A stretch of 64,000 nucleotides of DNA, taken from positions 1-64,000 of the forward strand of contig NZ_QSRL01000011.1 in assembly GCF_003437035.1 (NCBI RefSeq). Reading direction: 5' to 3'. The notes under the pieces were generated by a model. It did no database searches. It was given only the letters and a program-made list of their open reading frames with translations, and was not told the origin of the DNA. Every line of letters starts with the position of its first letter. Position 1 is the stretch's first letter. Made by a program: the position numbers and the translations under genes. Below are positions 1 through 8,156 of the stretch, piece by piece. The stretch comes from Collinsella sp. TF08-11AT. GTDB lineage: Bacteria > Actinomycetota > Coriobacteriia > Coriobacteriales > Coriobacteriaceae.

Positions 1-1530
1 GAGGGGCCGGAATCCCCCGGCCCGCGATGGAGGGAGGCCGAAATGTCCAGACCCAAGCCGTCCGGAAGGTCGTACGGGAGGCTCACGAGGCACGAGAGGA
101 ACACGGTCGAGAGGATGCTCGACCGCAACCGCAGCGCCCGCGAGATCGCCGCGGAGCTCGGCAGGTCGCCCTCGACCGTGACCAGGGAGGTGGCGGCGCA
201 CCGCTACGTCACCGCGCCGCGCTCGCGCTACGGCGAGCCCGCGCCCGCGGACCTGTCGGGGGCCTGCCCCAGGCTCTCGGCGTGGCCGAGGTGCTGCAAC
301 GGCTGCTCGCACAGGAGGGGCTACGGCTGCTCGAGGAGGCCCAGGGTGTTCTACAGCGCCAGGAGGGCGCAGGAGGCGGCCGACGCCGAGCTGTCGGCGA
401 GCAGGTCCGGGATCGACGAGTCCGAGGAGGGCGCCGCCGCCAAGCTCGCGGCCATCAGGGACGGGCTCGCGCGCGGGCTCTCCCCGCAGCAGATAGCGGC
501 GGCGACCCCCGGGCTCAGCGCCTCCACCGTCTACAGGTGGGTGGACGCCGGATACGACGGCATGACGAACATGGAGCTCAGGCGCAAGGTCGGCTACAGG
601 CCGAGGTCGCGCCGGGCCCCGGGGAGGGCGACGTCCCACTCGGCGCGCAGGTCGCACGCGTCGTTCCTCGCGCTCGGCGAGGACGCCTGCGCCGCGGCCT
701 GGGAGATGGACACCGTCGAGGGCTCCAGGGGCGACTCCGCCAGGCTCCTCACGCTCCTGCACCGCCCGAGCCGCTTCCAGCTGGCCCTGCCGCTGCCGGA
801 CGGCACGTGCGCCTCGGTCCTGGCGGCGCTCTCCTCCCTGCGCGGGGTCCTCGGCGAGGACGGCGCGAGGCGCGCCTTCGGCGCCGTGCTCACCGACAAC
901 GGCAGCGAGTTCGCCGACGAGGGCGCCATCGCGGCGCTGCTCGGCGAGCGGGACGGCGAGACCAGGCTCTTCTACTGCGACCCCCGGCAGAGCCAGCAGA
1001 AGGGCGCGTGCGAGAAGAACCACGTGGAGATCAGGAAGCTGCTGCCCAAGGGCGCCGGGGCCAGGTTCGACCGGCTGGAGGCGGCGGACTGCGCGCTGCT
1101 CATGTCGCAGGTGAACTCCGAGCCGAGGGGGGCGCTCGGGTTCCTGACGCCGGCGCGCGTGCTGCGGATGGCCCTCGGGGAGGACGCCTCCGCCCTCATG
1201 GACGCGTTCGGGATAGAGGAGCTGGCGCCCGGCGAGCTCGACCTCACGCCCGGCTGCATCGACAGGGCCAGGGCCGCGAGGGGCGAGGGGCCGCTGGCGG
1301 GATAGGCGGCGGGCCGGGACATGGGCCGGAGGGCCCGTTGCGCTGAGTCCGGAACGGCTGCGCGGCGGGCTGGCGGAGCATGCGGCGGCGGCATGGGGGC
1401 ACCGGCCTCCACAGCCTCTCCACCTGCGGAAACGAGGCGACGGCCAGGCGCCGGGGGCTATTTCCGCGTTGCGCTAGCTGCGGAAACGCGGGGTCCGTTC
1501 AGGCTGTTGCGTTGAGATTGAAAATCAACC
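1..1530 (+). mobile_element. IS30-type insertion sequence, left end outside window
   Basis: The stretch holds one IS30-type transposase and is far richer in G and C than everything after about 1510, where AT-rich sequence begins abruptly. That compositional step, just after a GTTGCGTTGAGATTG tract at about 1506-1520, is my best estimate of the right end. The left terminus would lie upstream of base 1, so terminal inverted repeats and the target duplication cannot be compared. A hairpin with arms TTTCCGC/GCGGAAA lies at 1461-1486 inside the right flank. The element type is well supported by the transposase; the exact boundary is not. Confidence 0.7.
43..1305 (+). CDS. IS30 family transposase
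   Basis: This DDE transposase of 420 residues should cut and join the ends of its own element. The N-terminus (about residues 12-50) is a helix-turn-helix typical of IS30, with the run REIAAELGRSPSTVTREV. The catalytic acids are visible as D223 (EMDTVEG), D285 (LTDNGSEF) and E324 (CEKNH), followed by the family's LLPKG. Between the HTH and the core, around residues 72-105, sits a cysteine- and arginine-rich insert (WPRCCNGCSHRRGYGCSRR) that could bind metal. The protein is somewhat longer than the usual 320-390 residues. The start is supported by a GGAGGGAGG site just upstream. Codons end almost always in G or C, unlike the neighbouring genes, which points to recent arrival from a high-GC source. 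No frameshift is seen, so it may be active. Confidence 0.9.
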   Translation: MSRPKPSGRSYGRLTRHERNTVERMLDRNRSAREIAAELGRSPSTVTREVAAHRYVTAPRSRYGEPAPADLSGACPRLSAWPRCCNGCSHRRGYGCSRRPRVFYSARRAQEAADAELSASRSGIDESEEGAAAKLAAIRDGLARGLSPQQIAAATPGLSASTVYRWVDAGYDGMTNMELRRKVGYRPRSRRAPGRATSHSARRSHASFLALGEDACAAAWEMDTVEGSRGDSARLLTLLHRPSRFQLALPLPDGTCASVLAALSSLRGVLGEDGARRAFGAVLTDNGSEFADEGAIAALLGERDGETRLFYCDPRQSQQKGACEKNHVEIRKLLPKGAGARFDRLEAADCALLMSQVNSEPRGALGFLTPARVLRMALGEDASALMDAFGIEELAPGELDLTPGCIDRARAARGEGPLAG

Positions 1531-1682
1531 ATTTTTTGGCACTAACATTGAATATTAGCCCTGTTGACCGCGGGTGTTCTTTTTGCTAACACGCCATGAG
1601 GACACGTGCGCGCGTCCCAACATCCCAAAACCACAGCCTGTTCGCTTTACAACATGCAAACATGCGTTCGATAATAGGAGGC
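1306..1682. other. Intergenic: IS right flank and AT-rich junction
   Basis: There is no convincing gene here. The first 200 bases continue the extreme GC content of the insertion sequence and include the 1461-1486 hairpin. From about 1520 the sequence turns AT-rich and probably represents native chromosome carrying the promoter of the next gene. The short ORFs across this stretch lack ribosome sites and family resemblance. Confidence 0.5.
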
Positions 1683-2021
1683 ATGGAATATCGACAGACA
1701 GATGGCAAAACTCGGCGCGTGCACAAGCAGTATGTGGACGTCGTGGCTCGCATCCTCGCGGGCGGACAGGTCGTGCCGGTCACCGTCTGCTGGGTCGACG
1801 GTCGTTGCTTTACGATTGACGAGATTGTCTCGACCACTGGGTTTGGCCTGACGGTTCACGGCATTCGTACGGCAACCTATAAGGTGCGTTTTGGCGGGCA
1901 CGCGACCGAGTTGTATCTGGAGGACCAGACGCGCGAGCGGGCGGACGGCTCGCAGGCACACGTGATGCGTTGGTGGGTGTGGGCGTTCGACCGAACACTC
2001 GAGAGCGAGCGCCGCAGGTAA
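1683..2021 (+). CDS. Hypothetical protein, 112 aa
   Basis: I do not recognise this protein. It is a small soluble protein without signal peptide or membrane segment. Residues 13-75 alternate hydrophobic and polar positions, which suggests a mainly beta-strand fold, and the C-terminus is rich in Trp and Arg (MRWWVWAFDRT). The chosen ATG sits only one base after a perfect AGGAGG (1676-1681), which is unusually close. An upstream ATG at 1662 in the same frame is the alternative and would place the AGGAGG inside the gene. Codon use matches the chromosome rather than the adjacent insertion sequence. It stands alone; a Bax-inhibitor-like gene follows after 80 bases. Confidence 0.55.
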   Translation: MEYRQTDGKTRRVHKQYVDVVARILAGGQVVPVTVCWVDGRCFTIDEIVSTTGFGLTVHGIRTATYKVRFGGHATELYLEDQTRERADGSQAHVMRWWVWAFDRTLESERRR

Positions 2022-2101
2022 GAACGCGTGGCGTTCGGGTACAATGGCAGGAAACTTGTCAGCTACGGCGCCGTCGCGGTGCTTTTTGAAAGGACGAAAT
2101 T

Positions 2102-2797
2102 ATGAACGATATCCAGGGCTATCAGAATGGCCCCATCGAGACCGGCGCAAGCCGTGCCAAGGAGATGTCGCCGCGCGCGTACAACCTTGTCATGTCTGCT
2201 CTGATCTTTTTGGGCTTTTGCGCCATGGGCGCCGGTGTTTACTTTACGAGCACCATGTCGTTTGCGCGCATGATGATGAGCGGCGCCGCTTTGCCGCTGG
2301 TCTTTGGCTCATTTATTTTGACCATCGTCGGCATGGTCATGATGTCGGCTGCTGCCAGCAAACAGTCCGTGGGCCTGTCACTCGTGGGCTACGTGATCTT
2401 TGCGAGCACCTTTGGCCTGACCGCGTCGTTTGGCCTTGCCAACTACGACCTGCCCACCATCAACACCGCCTTTATCGCCACCGCCGCCATCACCTTTGTC
2501 TTTGGCGCCTTGGGCGTGACGTTCCCCAAGTTTTTCCAGCGCGTATATGGCATCGGTTTTGGCATTCTGCTCGCCACTATTCTGGTCGAGATCGTGCTGA
2601 TGTTCATGGGCGTCTCGCAGACCATCACCGACCTGATCGTGATCGTGGTGTTCGCCGGCTTTATTGGCTACGATACCTATGTTGCCACGACGGTGCCGCC
2701 CACGCTGCCCAATGCGGTGCTCATGGCGTCCAACCTGTTCGTGGACATTATCAACGTGTTCCTGCGCATCCTGAACATCCTCGGTCGTCGCGACTAG
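2102..2797 (+). CDS. Bax inhibitor-1/YccA family membrane protein
   Basis: This is a seven-helix inner-membrane protein of 231 residues, the usual size for the bacterial BI-1 (TMBIM) family. Related proteins have been linked to proton-dependent calcium leak and to regulation of membrane proteolysis, but no specific role can be read from this copy. The hydrophobic segments begin near residues 28, 58, 88, 118, 143, 168 and 205. The family's C-terminal signature is visible as GFIGYDTY followed by FVDIINVFLRILNILG. A 35-residue polar N-terminus precedes the first helix. The start follows AAAGGA with normal spacing. The gene is monocistronic, with a terminator at 2846. Confidence 0.88.
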   Translation: MNDIQGYQNGPIETGASRAKEMSPRAYNLVMSALIFLGFCAMGAGVYFTSTMSFARMMMSGAALPLVFGSFILTIVGMVMMSAAASKQSVGLSLVGYVIFASTFGLTASFGLANYDLPTINTAFIATAAITFVFGALGVTFPKFFQRVYGIGFGILLATILVEIVLMFMGVSQTITDLIVIVVFAGFIGYDTYVATTVPPTLPNAVLMASNLFVDIINVFLRILNILGRRD

Positions 2798-2845
2798 CGC
2801 GGGGATTGCAGCGTTTCTTGTCGGACGCGGTAAAACGATGTGAAA

Positions 2846-2871
2846 GGCGGTCCTGCGGGGCCGTCTTTTTT
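2846..2871 (+). terminator. Rho-independent terminator of the BI-1 gene
   Basis: A GC-rich hairpin (GGCGGTCC/GGGCCGTC with one wobble pair) is followed directly by TCTTTTTT. Confidence 0.8.
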
Positions 2872-2937
2872 GTGCACGGCGGGGTATCATGGATGGGAAA
2901 AAGCCGACAGCGGCAGCGACAGGAAAGGTGGCCACGT

Positions 2938-4071
2938 ATGGCAGACGTCGACAACAGGAACCGTAACCGCAGGCCCAACCGCGCGGGACAGCCCAATCCC
3001 AAGCGTGAGGCGCGTGCCAAGGCCGCCGAGCGCCATGTGGCGACTGTGTCCGAAGCGTGCGCCAAGGATATCGAGCGTTCGCTTGCCGGTGTTCGCGAGT
3101 TTGACGGCATGCCCGCCGGCTTTGTCGCGGCGATGAAGGCCAAGGTTCAGACTGCTGTGGCCCCCGAAGAGCAGGTCGCCGAGGACGTCGAGGACGCGGA
3201 GACTGCCGAGGTCGAGGCAGCGCCCGAGACCGAGGCAGCGCCCGAGCCCGTCGAGGAGCCTGCCGAGGAAATCGCCGAAGCTGAGTCCGCGCCTGCTGAG
3301 GAGCCCGCTCCGGTTCTGCCCGAGGTCACTGTGCTCGATGCCTCCGCCACGCAGACAATCCTCGATAACGGTCGCGGCTATGCGCAGTTCTGCGACATGG
3401 CCGTGCTCGCCTTTGCCTCGTTTACCAATCCGGGCGGTGGATATATTCAGGGTTATCTGGGCCAGGAGGCCACGCTGTGCGCCGATTCGTATCTGTACAA
3501 CGTTCTCGATAGGCAGCGTAAGTGGTACGGTGAGAACCGTCGCCGCAACATCAACTGTGAGCTGTACCGCAACCGTGCGCTGGTGGTGCCCGCGGTGCGC
3601 TTCGAGCGCAAGCATGTGCACGCCTATGCCGACGTGATCGTGGCCGCCGCGCCCAACGTCAAGCGTGCCCGCCAGGAGTATCGCGTGAGCGACGATGCTC
3701 TGCTGGATGCCCTGCGCGACCGCATCCGCTTTGTGCTCGCCATCTGCGACGAGTTGGGTCGCGAGAAGCTCGTGCTGGGCGCATGGGGCTGCGACAACAA
3801 CGGCTTTGATGCCGAGGCCGTGGCCGAGCTCTTCCGCAAGGAGCTCGCATCGGGCGACTTCAAGGTCAAGCAGGTCTTCTTTGCCGTGCCCTCTACGCGC
3901 TGGGACGAGGACTTCGCCAAATTCGAGCACGTGCTGGCAAACTTCCCCGAGCGAAACGAGGAGTCCTATGCTCAGGTTGCCGCCCGCGCCGCAGCCGCCC
4001 GTGCCGCCGAGCAGGCTCAGGCCGCTGCCGAGGACGATGAGGATGACGACGACTGGCGCAAGTACCTGTAA
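2938..4071 (+). CDS. PARG-like macrodomain protein (TIGR02452 type)
   Basis: The C-terminal two thirds (about residues 130-345) resemble the microbial-type poly(ADP-ribose) glycohydrolase domain, which removes ADP-ribose from proteins. The region reads FASFTNPGGGYIQGYLGQEA and is followed by LCADSYLY and by VLGAWGCDNNGFD. In the family I know, the loop reads QEE and the second Glu is catalytic; here it is QEA, so activity may be lost or altered. Residues 1-50 are basic and Arg/Asn-rich, and about 60-130 are a low-complexity Glu/Ala/Pro segment, probably disordered. The C-terminus ends in an acidic DDEDDDDW tail. The start is the ATG at 2938 behind AGGAAAGGTG; the longer open frame upstream overlaps the previous terminator and is not real. 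No partner gene is visible. Confidence 0.75.
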   Translation: MADVDNRNRNRRPNRAGQPNPKREARAKAAERHVATVSEACAKDIERSLAGVREFDGMPAGFVAAMKAKVQTAVAPEEQVAEDVEDAETAEVEAAPETEAAPEPVEEPAEEIAEAESAPAEEPAPVLPEVTVLDASATQTILDNGRGYAQFCDMAVLAFASFTNPGGGYIQGYLGQEATLCADSYLYNVLDRQRKWYGENRRRNINCELYRNRALVVPAVRFERKHVHAYADVIVAAAPNVKRARQEYRVSDDALLDALRDRIRFVLAICDELGREKLVLGAWGCDNNGFDAEAVAELFRKELASGDFKVKQVFFAVPSTRWDEDFAKFEHVLANFPERNEESYAQVAARAAAARAAEQAQAAAEDDEDDDDWRKYL

Positions 4072-4097
4072 ACGGTGCACGTGATGCGACATGCCGA

Positions 4098-4127
4098 GCC
4101 GACGGGGGCTGCTCCCGTCGGCTTTTT
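4098..4127 (+). terminator. Rho-independent terminator
   Basis: The nine-base stem GCCGACGGG/CCCGTCGGC is followed by TTTTT, 27 bases after the macrodomain gene. Confidence 0.9.
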
Positions 4128-4146
4128 ATTGAGTGGGGAGCTTACG

Positions 4147-4806
4147 ATGAAAAACGTTCTGTGCTTTGGTGACAGCAACACCTATGGCTATGATCCGGCT
4201 GGTATGCGCGATGGCATTTCGGTGCGCTATGCGCAGGATGTGCGCTGGTGTGGCGTGGCCCAACGTGATTTAGGCGAGGGCTGGCATGTAATTGAAGAAG
4301 GCCTCAACGGCCGCACGACGGTACGCGACGATATGTGCCATCTGGACACCAATCTTAACGGCATCCGCGCGCTGCCGATGCTGCTCGAGGCTCATAAGCC
4401 GCTGGATGCGATCGTTATTATGCTGGGAACTAACGATTGCAAGACGGTCTTTGGTGTGACGGCCTCCGATATTGCCCGTGGCACCATGGCGCTGATTCGC
4501 GCGGTGCGTGCATTTCCCTGGACCAATGCCGCACCCTGCCCGCGTATTCTGCTGATGGCACCTATCAAGATCAAGCCCCAAATCGCCGATGTATATATGA
4601 CCGATTTTGACGAGCGTTCCGTCGAGGCCTCGGAGCATTTTGCTGAATACTATGCGCACGTAGCTGAGCAGTTTGGCTGCGACTTTTTGAATGCCGCCGA
4701 GTTTGCCGAGCCGGGCGATATCGACTATCTGCATATGATGCCCGAAAGCCACGAGAGCTTGGGACATGCCGTGGCAGCCAAGCTCCAAGAGATGCTCGGT
4801 GAGTAG
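4147..4806 (+). CDS. SGNH/GDSL-type esterase
   Basis: This is a hydrolase of 219 residues in the SGNH fold, expected to cleave an ester (deacylase, arylesterase or lipase-like). Block I is at the N-terminus as CFGDSNTYGYDP with the catalytic Ser, block II is GLNGRTT, block III is MLGTNDCK, and the block V Asp/His pair lies near the end in DIDYLHMMPESHESLG. There is no signal peptide, so it acts in the cytoplasm. The start at ATG 4147 follows GGGGAG; an upstream in-frame ATG lies inside the preceding terminator. The natural substrate cannot be deduced. Confidence 0.85.
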   Translation: MKNVLCFGDSNTYGYDPAGMRDGISVRYAQDVRWCGVAQRDLGEGWHVIEEGLNGRTTVRDDMCHLDTNLNGIRALPMLLEAHKPLDAIVIMLGTNDCKTVFGVTASDIARGTMALIRAVRAFPWTNAAPCPRILLMAPIKIKPQIADVYMTDFDERSVEASEHFAEYYAHVAEQFGCDFLNAAEFAEPGDIDYLHMMPESHESLGHAVAAKLQEMLGE

Positions 4807-4818
4807 CGCGACCCCAAG

Positions 4819-4855
4819 CCACCGCAAAGGGGACAGGCACCTTTGTGGTGGTTTT
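4819..4855 (+). terminator. Terminator carrying a GGGACA-type hairpin
   Basis: The twelve-base arms CCACCGCAAAGG/CCTTTGTGGTGG have a GGACAGGCA loop and are followed by TTTT. The loop sequence recurs in other intergenic hairpins of this window (51216-51250). Confidence 0.75.
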
Positions 4856-4885
4856 GCCCGGGTAAACGAACGGATTGGCTGCCAT

Positions 4886-5497
4886 ATGGGCATGGACGAG
4901 CTCATCGACCTCTTTGCCGAGGGCGATGAGCTCGTCTCCAATACCGCTTTTGAGGATTTGGATCTTGCCTACGACGTGGCGAACGGCGCGACCTTCGATG
5001 GCGTTGTGTTCCGATCTTGCGAGTTCGATAGCGTTGACTGGAGCGGCTCGACGTTTCGCGACGTGGTGTTTCGCGGTTGCCGCTTTATCCGCTGCAACAT
5101 GGAAGGCTGCTGGCTCAGCCGCTGTGACTTCGTTGACTGCTCGGCACCGGGACTCAACTTGCTCAAGGCGCGCCTGTCGAGCGTGTCGTTTGGATCGTGC
5201 GATTTGAGCTATGCGAACCTTTCGGAGGGACGCATTGGCCCTATGACAGCATGCGATACACGTCTGAGAGAGGCTGCGTTTCAGGGTGCCAAGCTGGTTC
5301 AGATACGCCTGGATGGCTGTGACCTGACGCGTGTTGATGTGTTCAAGACGTCGCTTTCCGGCGTTGATGTGTCGCGCTGTACATTTGCAGCGCCCGTTGT
5401 TTCGGGCGATTACCATGAGTTGCGTGGCTTGACGGTCAATGCCGAGCAGGCGCTGGCACTCTCGGGTTTGTTGGGAATTCAACTCGCCGACGAATAG
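4886..5497 (+). CDS. Pentapeptide-repeat protein
   Basis: From about residue 35 to 175 the protein is built of degenerate five-residue repeats with a central Phe or Leu (for example DGVVFRSCEFDSVDWSGSTF and LSYANLSEGRI), which should fold into a right-handed quadrilateral beta-helix. There are many cysteines in the repeats (RSCEF, RGCRF, EGCWL, SRCDF, VDCSA). Pentapeptide-repeat proteins include gyrase-protecting proteins, but most have no known function and nothing here ties it to gyrase. There is no signal or membrane segment. The start is uncertain: ATG 4886 or ATG 4892, neither with a strong ribosome site. Confidence 0.8.
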   Translation: MGMDELIDLFAEGDELVSNTAFEDLDLAYDVANGATFDGVVFRSCEFDSVDWSGSTFRDVVFRGCRFIRCNMEGCWLSRCDFVDCSAPGLNLLKARLSSVSFGSCDLSYANLSEGRIGPMTACDTRLREAAFQGAKLVQIRLDGCDLTRVDVFKTSLSGVDVSRCTFAAPVVSGDYHELRGLTVNAEQALALSGLLGIQLADE

Positions 5498-5533
5498 GCG
5501 CTCTGGTCCTTTGCTCGACCGCTATCTAAAATC

Positions 5534-5600
5534 AAACCGTCGCAACATTTAATGATTTTTTGCGTTTGCACGATTTTCATCGAATGTTGCGACGGTTTTT
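5534..5600. terminator. Long hairpin between convergent genes
   Basis: Sixteen-base perfect arms (5534-5549 and 5583-5598, GTCGCAACATT/AATGTTGCGAC core) flank a 33-base AT-rich loop and end in a T run. It lies between the pentapeptide gene and the oppositely oriented thiD and can serve the plus strand as terminator. A fragment TGTCCCTTTTTGGCAGG follows at about 5615-5632 and matches other GGGACA hairpins in the window. Confidence 0.65.
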
Positions 5601-5642
5601 GGTGCAAGGTAGCCTGTCCCTTTTTGGCAGGTTACTGGCTAT

Positions 5643-6473
5643 TTAGTACTGCCACATGTGGTTGACAGGGCCGGAGCCTTTGCCCATGTTCAGGCCGGCG
5701 GCCAGAGCGCCGGTTAGGTAGGCCTTGCCGCCGTTGACGGCGTCGGCAAGATCCATGCCCTGGGCCAGCGCGCAGGCGATGGCGGACGAAAGCGTGCAGC
5801 CGGTGCCGTGTGTGTTGTCGGTCTCGATGCGCTTGTGGCGGAACCACGTGGTGAGCGGATCGCCCAGATGGTTGCCCTCGTCATCGAGTGGTGCGGGTTC
5901 GGCCAATACATCGTTAGCCTCGTTGACAAGATGCCCACCCTTAACGAGGGATGCGCAACCAAAGCGGCGGGTGAGGAGCATGGCAGCATTTTGCTGTGTG
6001 CGCTCGGAGTCGACCTCGTAGTCAAGCAGGGCCATGGCCTCGGGAATATTGGGCGTGATGACGGTTGCTAGTGGGAACAGGCGGCGGGTGAGCGCCTCGG
6101 CGGCATCTTCGGCAATCAGCCGTGCGCCCGAGGTGGCTACCATGACGGGGTCGACGACCACGTTTGTCGCGTTCCAGGCGCTCAGGCGGTCGGCGATAAC
6201 CTCGATAATCTCGGCAGAGGAAACCATGCCGATCTTGACGGCGCTGGGGCGGATATCGTCAAATACGGCGTCGATCTGCGCAGCGACGATATCAGGGGAG
6301 ATATTCTGCACGGCGGTGACACCGAGCGTGTTTTGTGCGGTGATGGCGGTGATGGCCGTCTCGGCATACAGGCGGTGCGCCGTGATGGTCTTGATGTCGG
6401 CCTGAATGCCGGCGCCGCCGCTGGAATCGGATCCTGCGATGGACAGGACGGCAGGTACCTTACTGCGATCCAT
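5643..6473 (-). CDS. thiD: Hydroxymethylpyrimidine/phosphomethylpyrimidine kinase
   Basis: ThiD phosphorylates HMP and then HMP-phosphate to HMP diphosphate, the pyrimidine half of thiamine. The protein of 276 residues has the family length. The substrate loop near the N-terminus reads SIAGSDSSGGAGIQADIKT, and the anion-hole and catalytic region is DNTHGTGCTLSSAIACALAQG near residues 225-245. The start follows GGGAG five bases upstream. It lies 178 bases downstream of thiC on the same strand, giving a thiC-thiD order, so it may be co-controlled by the thiC riboswitch unless the hairpin at 6531-6560 terminates. The last residues (NHMWQY) run right up to the convergent pentapeptide gene's terminator. 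Confidence 0.93.
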   Translation of the reverse strand: MDRSKVPAVLSIAGSDSSGGAGIQADIKTITAHRLYAETAITAITAQNTLGVTAVQNISPDIVAAQIDAVFDDIRPSAVKIGMVSSAEIIEVIADRLSAWNATNVVVDPVMVATSGARLIAEDAAEALTRRLFPLATVITPNIPEAMALLDYEVDSERTQQNAAMLLTRRFGCASLVKGGHLVNEANDVLAEPAPLDDEGNHLGDPLTTWFRHKRIETDNTHGTGCTLSSAIACALAQGMDLADAVNGGKAYLTGALAAGLNMGKGSGPVNHMWQY

Positions 6474-6522
6474 GTTTGCTCCCTTGTTCGGTCGGAATCA
6501 AATGGGTCTTTAAGCCAGCATT

Positions 6523-6575
6523 ATAAAGATGCCCGGGCCGACTCTATGTCGAACCCGGGCGGGCGATGCAATCTT
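6523..6575 (-). terminator. Hairpin between thiC and thiD
   Basis: The arms GCCCGGG/CCCGGGC (6531-6537, 6554-6560) have flanking complementarity and a short ATCTTTAT tail on the minus strand. It could attenuate read-through from thiC into thiD. The T tract is weak, so partial termination is the most I would claim. Confidence 0.45.
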
Positions 6576-6651
6576 TACGCAAATGTAAGCAAATGTTCAC
6601 ACGTCAACAATTGACGAACACCATGTTACCGATTGTGGCTCCGATGACGAG

Positions 6652-7986
6652 TTAGTCCTCCATGCCGAGGTCGATCGTCGTGCCTTCGAACACCTTGTTA
6701 ACGGTGCGGACGGCGCACATCTTGCCGCACATGGTGCAGGTGCCCTCGGTGGCGGCGGGGGATTCCTCGTAGCGCTTCTTACCGGTGACCGGATCGAGAG
6801 CACACTTCCACATGGCATCCCAGTCGAGCTTGCGACGTGCCTGGCCCATCTTGTCATCCATGTCGCGGGCGTGCGGCACCTTCTTGGCGATATCGGCGGC
6901 GTGCGCGGCAATCTTGGTGGCCATGAGGCCATCGAGCACGTCCTGGGCGTTGGGCAGGCACAAGTGCTCGGCCGGCGTCACGTAGCACAGGAAGTCGGCG
7001 CCGGAGCTGGCGGAGATGGCGCCGCCGATGGCAGCGGTGATGTGGTCGTAACCCACGCCGATATCGGTCACCAGCGGCCCGAGCACATAGAACGGGGCGT
7101 TGTGGCACAGACGCTTCTGCAGTTTCATGTTGGCGGCGATCTCGTCGAGCGCCATGTGGCCCGGGCCCTCGACCATGACCTGGACGCCGGCGGCCCAGGC
7201 GCGCTTGCACAGCTTGCCCAGCTCGATCATCTCGGCGGTCTCGGTGGCGTCGTTGGAGTCGTAGAGACAGCCCGGGCGGCAGGAGTCGCCGAGCGAGATC
7301 GTCACATCGTACTCGTGGCAGATCTCGAGCACCTCGTCGTAAAACTCGTAGAAGGGGTTCTCGTTGCCGGTGACCTCCATCCAGCCAAACAGCAGCGAGC
7401 CGCCGCGGCTGACGATGTTCATCAGGCGGCCGGTCTCCTTAAAGGTCTTGATGACCGATTTGTTGATGCCGCAGTGGATGGTCATAAAGTCCACGCCGTC
7501 CTCGGCGTGTGCGCGCACGACCTCGAGCAGGTCGTCCTTGGTAAGCTTGACCAGCGGCTTTTCCATGTAGCCGATGGCGTCGTACATGGGCACCGTGCCC
7601 ACCATGAGCGGCGTCTCGTCGATGAGCTGCTGGCGGAACTGGCGCGTCTTGCCCGAGTTGGAGAGGTCCATGATGGCGTCGGCGCCGTAGTCCTCGGCGA
7701 TCTTGACCTTCTTCCACTCCTCGGCGGCATCGGCCTTGTCGCCCGAGATGCCCAGGTTGACGTTGACCTTGGTGGCCAGGCCCTCGCCGACACCAAAGGC
7801 GCGCATGCCCTTTTTGATATGCACGATGTTGGCGGGAATGGCGATGCGGCCGTCGGCCACGCGCTCGCGGATGTACTCGGGGTCGCGATGCTCGCGCTCG
7901 GCGACCTCCTTCATCTGCGGTGTGATCTGCCCGGCGCGGGCGAAGTCGATTTGTGTGACGAGCTTGGGCTCGGTCTGTGTGCTCAT
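6652..7986 (-). CDS. thiC: Phosphomethylpyrimidine synthase ThiC
   Basis: ThiC is a radical-SAM enzyme that rearranges aminoimidazole ribotide into HMP-phosphate. The protein is 444 residues, the short form without the N-terminal extension of proteobacterial ThiC. The C-terminal cluster motif is visible as CTMCGKMC, that is CX2CX3C, close to the end (about residue 420). Zinc-site and substrate motifs include the DSCRPGCLYDS stretch and EGPGHMAL. I chose the ATG at 7986 because GAAGGGAG, which is also the conserved 3' edge of the TPP aptamer, sits at ribosome-site distance. An in-frame ATG 24 bases upstream lies inside the aptamer and is unlikely. Confidence 0.95.
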   Translation of the reverse strand: MSTQTEPKLVTQIDFARAGQITPQMKEVAEREHRDPEYIRERVADGRIAIPANIVHIKKGMRAFGVGEGLATKVNVNLGISGDKADAAEEWKKVKIAEDYGADAIMDLSNSGKTRQFRQQLIDETPLMVGTVPMYDAIGYMEKPLVKLTKDDLLEVVRAHAEDGVDFMTIHCGINKSVIKTFKETGRLMNIVSRGGSLLFGWMEVTGNENPFYEFYDEVLEICHEYDVTISLGDSCRPGCLYDSNDATETAEMIELGKLCKRAWAAGVQVMVEGPGHMALDEIAANMKLQKRLCHNAPFYVLGPLVTDIGVGYDHITAAIGGAISASSGADFLCYVTPAEHLCLPNAQDVLDGLMATKIAAHAADIAKKVPHARDMDDKMGQARRKLDWDAMWKCALDPVTGKKRYEESPAATEGTCTMCGKMCAVRTVNKVFEGTTIDLGMED

Positions 7987-7994
7987 TGGCACGG

Positions 7995-8084
7995 CTCCCT
8001 TCGTTGGCATTACCCATATCAGGTTTGCGGGTCAGGGCGGGCGCGCCCAATCTCAGCCTGTCGTCTTGTCCTGCAAGCTCCCCG
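7995..8084 (-). promoter_or_regulatory. TPP (THI-box) riboswitch upstream of thiC
   Basis: Read on the minus strand, the sequence shows the TPP aptamer landmarks in order: GGGGAGCTTGC, CTGAGATT, ACCCGCAAACCTGATATGGG, TAATGCCAACGAAGGGAG. The 3' GAAGGGAG doubles as the thiC ribosome-binding site, so ligand binding would directly block translation initiation; no separate terminator hairpin is seen between aptamer and start. The aptamer edges are approximate. Confidence 0.92.
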
Positions 8085-8156
8085 TTATGTCATGGGCTCA
8101 AGTATAGCCTGAATGGGTACGATTGGGCCAACGAGCGTGCCTGTGGGGAGGCGAAC

